A DNA stretch of 64,000 bases. Origin: Girardinichthys multiradiatus. Lineage: Eukaryota; Chordata; Actinopteri; Cyprinodontiformes; Goodeidae. Under the pieces are notes generated by a model. It was not told the origin of the DNA. It made no database searches and saw only the letters and a program-made list of their open reading frames with translations. Below, piece after piece: positions 60,136 through 64,000 of this stretch. The stretch covers positions 26,491,958 to 26,555,957 of the forward strand of contig NC_061805.1 of the NCBI RefSeq assembly GCF_021462225.1, written 5' to 3'. A program made the translations under genes and the position numbers. Numbering within the stretch: position 1 is the stretch's first letter; every line of letters begins with the position of its first letter.

Positions 60136-61589
60136 ACGCAGAATGCGAATAGAACGCTGATCTTCAGGTGGTCCAGTGAGTGAAACTAGTGCATCTGACA
60201 CAAAAGGGTGGAAGCAAGGATCTGGTGTGCAGTCAACTTCAGCTCTTACAATGTTCGGTTTTCTCTTAATGAGTCCTACACCTTTAGGTTGAGACTGAAC
60301 AGAGGTTTGTGTTTTCCGTTTTAAAGCTAAACAGTTAGCAATGACATGCCCTGTTTTATGACAATAAAAACACTCTCTGTCTTCTTTCAATTGTATGGGC
60401 TTGACTTTGTCACACGTCTTAACAACGGAAGTTTTGTTCGAATTGGACTGAAAAACTGTTTTGTGGATTAGCACATACTCATCAGCAAGGACAGCAGCAG
60501 TAGACAAAGACTACTTTCTGTTCATTCAAATGCATTGCAATGCATTCAGGCAAACAGGTCTTAAACTCTTCTAACAAAATGAACTCTTTTAAGCTGAGAA
60601 AGTTTGAGACTTTACAGGAAGAACACAATCTGTCAAAAGAGTTCCCTTTTCCCTACTCAACATAGGTTTGACTGGGAGTTTTCTTAAAAGACCTACATTT
60701 TTGTCGGTAAGCCTCGGGGACAAGTTCATAGGCTTTTAAGATGGCAGCCTTTACCTTTTCAAAATCTAGAGTGTCAGCAAGAGGGAGAGTTGCAACAACC
60801 TCTTGAGCTTTTCCATAAAGTTTACATTGCAACAGAAGTGATCAGACTTCAGGAGGCCACTGCAAAGCTTTTGCTATCTTTTCAAAAGCTGCGAAGTAAC
60901 AATCTACTTCCGCTTCTCGGAATTCAGGCACTAGAGCAACATACTTTGTAATATCGAAAGGTCTAATTTGAGATGAAGTAGCGGAAGAACCAACAGAAGT
61001 GGAGTTTACTGCAATAGCAGGTACATTATTTCTAGCCTGAGATTCAAGCTCTAACTGAGGTATTTTTATAGCTGTTTCTGCTTCAATTTCCAACCTTTTT
61101 AGTTCTAGTTGGAACTGCCTTTGCTGTGCCTTTTCGTGGGCCTCAAGGTGCAGTCTAGCGAGTCGGACTTTAATCCGAGCATCAGCTTTTGACCCAGCCG
61201 AACTACTGGCGTCAGAGAGGGGGTTAAACCGAGGGAGTGTTTAAGGAGTCTTAATCCCCATCCCCACCTCAGCATCCACATCTGGAGAGACTGCTGGGGG
61301 TTTTCCCAAAACCTTCTTACCACCTTCATCAGAAGAAAGGGCCATGGACTGAGCTACAGCAGCAGAAGTCAAAGCAGGTTGAGCCACAGAACTCACAGGT
61401 ATCTCAGAAAATACAAGAACTCCTTGTTCTACCAATTTCTCCACTACAAGATTCCTTAGTTCCTTAAGGAGCTGTTTTGGATAAGAAATGCAGAAATGTG
61501 CTGCAATTTGTGCCCAATCATCTTTTCCACATGACTAGTAATTCAAGAGAGGGACTTTCCAAAAACTGTTTTACATCGAACTGTACCAT
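60136..61589 (-). pseudogene. Gmr1-like gag with SCAN-like segment and zinc knuckle
   Basis: It starts at ATG 61589 (MVQFDVKQFLESPSLELL). A first helical region runs to a premature stop at 61241-61243. A charged coiled-coil-like stretch follows (RLARLHLEAHEKAQQRQFQ and RLEIEAETAIKI). The SCAN-like capsid segment has FREAEVDCYFAAFEKIAKAL near 60900, a stop right after PPEV, and LLLQCKLYGKAQEV onwards. ECFYCHKTGHVIANC at 60331-60375 is a CX2CX4HX4C nucleic-acid-binding knuckle. At least three in-frame stops and frameshifts near 61540 and 60505 make it non-functional. The SCAN domain of vertebrate zinc-finger proteins is thought to derive from gag of this group. Confidence 0.82.
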
Positions 61590-61695
61590 ACTAAAATTTT
61601 GCACAAGTGGCAGCTGGGGCCTACCAAGGCCTTATCACGTACTGTACTGACAAAGACAATTTTCACACTTTCCGTCACTGGATTCTTTTAAAGAG

Positions 61696-61713
61696 ATCCC
61701 GGACAAGCCCCCA
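61696..61713 (-). other. primer-binding site, tRNA-Pro type
   Basis: The minus strand reads TGGGGGCTTGTCCGGGAT, 17 of 18 matching the classical proline-tRNA primer site. It lies five bases inside the LTR end. Confidence 0.85.
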
Positions 61714-61944
61714 TTAAATGTTACAACCCCACTCGGTCTAGGGGTAGGGGGAAGTAAATATTTGAACCAGGTGTTATTGGTTTTGTGAAATAGAGTATTT
61801 TATTGCTTTTCAGTTCAGGTTCTCTTAGTTTTAACAAAGTACAAACAAAAGAAGGGTACTTAGGAAGTACAAGCCATTTAAAATAAAAGGGAGTAAAATC
61901 CAAAATACATAATAACCAAGAATTTAACAAAATATACAACAACC

Positions 61945-61952
61945 AGTATAAC
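61945..61952 (+). repeat. 8-bp target-site duplication of the hAT-like element, left
   Basis: AGTATAAC, identical to 63195-63202. Confidence 0.9.
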
Positions 61953-63194
<1,242 letters not shown>

Positions 63195-63202
63195 AGTATA
63201 AC
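63195..63202 (+). repeat. 8-bp target-site duplication of the hAT-like element, right
   Basis: AGTATAAC. Confidence 0.9.
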
Positions 63203-63831
63203 ACAAAATAATCCCTCAAAAGGAGGGACAAGCTAACTCAACAGTTTCTTAAAGCAAAGGGTCCCAGCTAACAACAAGCAAACAAACAATCCAAGATAAA
63301 GCTTAACAAGCTTTAAACAAACTCCTCACAGTCAAGTTGGAAAAGTATTCCCAACAAAGCAAACAAGCTGACCAGCAAACAGGTAAGCACACAAACAAAG
63401 CAAGTTAATGTTTCAAGACACCCAGGTCAAAAAGTGGTGAGCTATTCACTCTAAATCACAACTGCCTTTAGTGGCAGGTGCAGAGAGCGATGTCTTCAAT
63501 GATTGGCGGCGAATTTGGAAGAACCAGGAAATGAATAGTCCAACATGAACTCCCGGAGATGTCCAGCAGGAGGAGTGCAAAGCGCACAGGGAGATCCGAG
63601 TCCGTCAGGAACAACGAAGAAGAATATCCAGCGAAGAAGATCATATTAACCAGGGGAGGTCAAGTAGGAGGGAAGAAGAAGAAATCGAATCCCATCAGAA
63701 ACAGCGCTACCAACAGCACGGAGTAAAACGGCGCTTTGCAGCGACATCGGCCGGCCAGGCTGCTGATGAGGGTACAAAACAAAACACACAAACACACGTA
63801 CGTACATACGGCCACCAGCCGTAACAACCAG

Positions 63832-64000
63832 CATGCCAAGTAAACTTAATAAGAAGCAAATTAAAATAATTATGAGCATGTAAATAAACTACATTCAATC
63901 ATGTTGATGCTGTTTGACAACTATTTAATTTTGTCATCATCATGATTTACACATTTCGGAATCTAGTCTAAATTCTGTCATTGATTATCACTGATTACTT
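63832..64000. other. intron beyond the retrotransposon
   Basis: AT-rich flank; nothing recognised. Confidence 0.5.

Overview
The window reads as teleost fish genomic DNA. It is AT-rich, has long introns without operons, and carries many Tc1-like transposons, fish-type LINEs, a tRNA-derived SINE, hAT-like elements and a Gmr1-like Ty3/gypsy element. The only host coding sequence I can support is two alternative 5' exons of the cAMP phosphodiesterase gene pde4d on the + strand. One is at 18387-18625 and matches the second half of the PDE4D7-specific N-terminus. The other is at 38552-38850 and matches the PDE4D4-specific N-terminus. They lie in the same 5'-to-3' order as the D7 and D4 exons of mammalian PDE4D and both end with a phase-2 donor, so either could splice to one downstream common exon. 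The rest is intron and mobile DNA; the common UCR and catalytic exons are not in the window.

Layout: 1-18386 is intron with Tc1-like remnants (1897-2435, 7240-8060, 13115-13990, 14778-15000), a SINE (5387-5577), a full-length but dead Tc1 (9751-11353) and an internally deleted Tc1 (15372-16499). The D7 exon follows, then more Tc1 debris, a hAT-like element (22662-23460) and SINE-like repeats. At 27400-33474 is a nested transposon cluster. An L2-type LINE on + is split by a younger LINE that carries a 5' inversion and a 13-bp target-site duplication. Next to it, an antisense Tc1 is split by an antisense retroelement fragment, which is itself split by a solo LTR. Another LINE lies at 35072-36905.

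The D4 exon sits in a CpG-rich island (38535-38930) that probably marks an isoform promoter. 38851-49500 is mostly repeat-poor intron. An LTR-like block (49518-50130), a LINE 3' end (52000-52943), a G/T-rich repeat inside a split Tc1 (54069-56996) and the Gmr1-like retrotransposon (57937-63826, minus strand) complete the window. That last element shows PBS, gag, protease and integrase in the order expected of Gmr1. It has lost RT/RNase H and nearly all of its 3' LTR, yet both termini and a 5-bp duplication remain. It hosts a LINE insertion in pol and a hAT-like insertion with a perfect 8-bp duplication in its 5' LTR.

None of the transposon genes looks functional. Family assignments rest on motifs I can read and on knowledge of the families; no database search was run.
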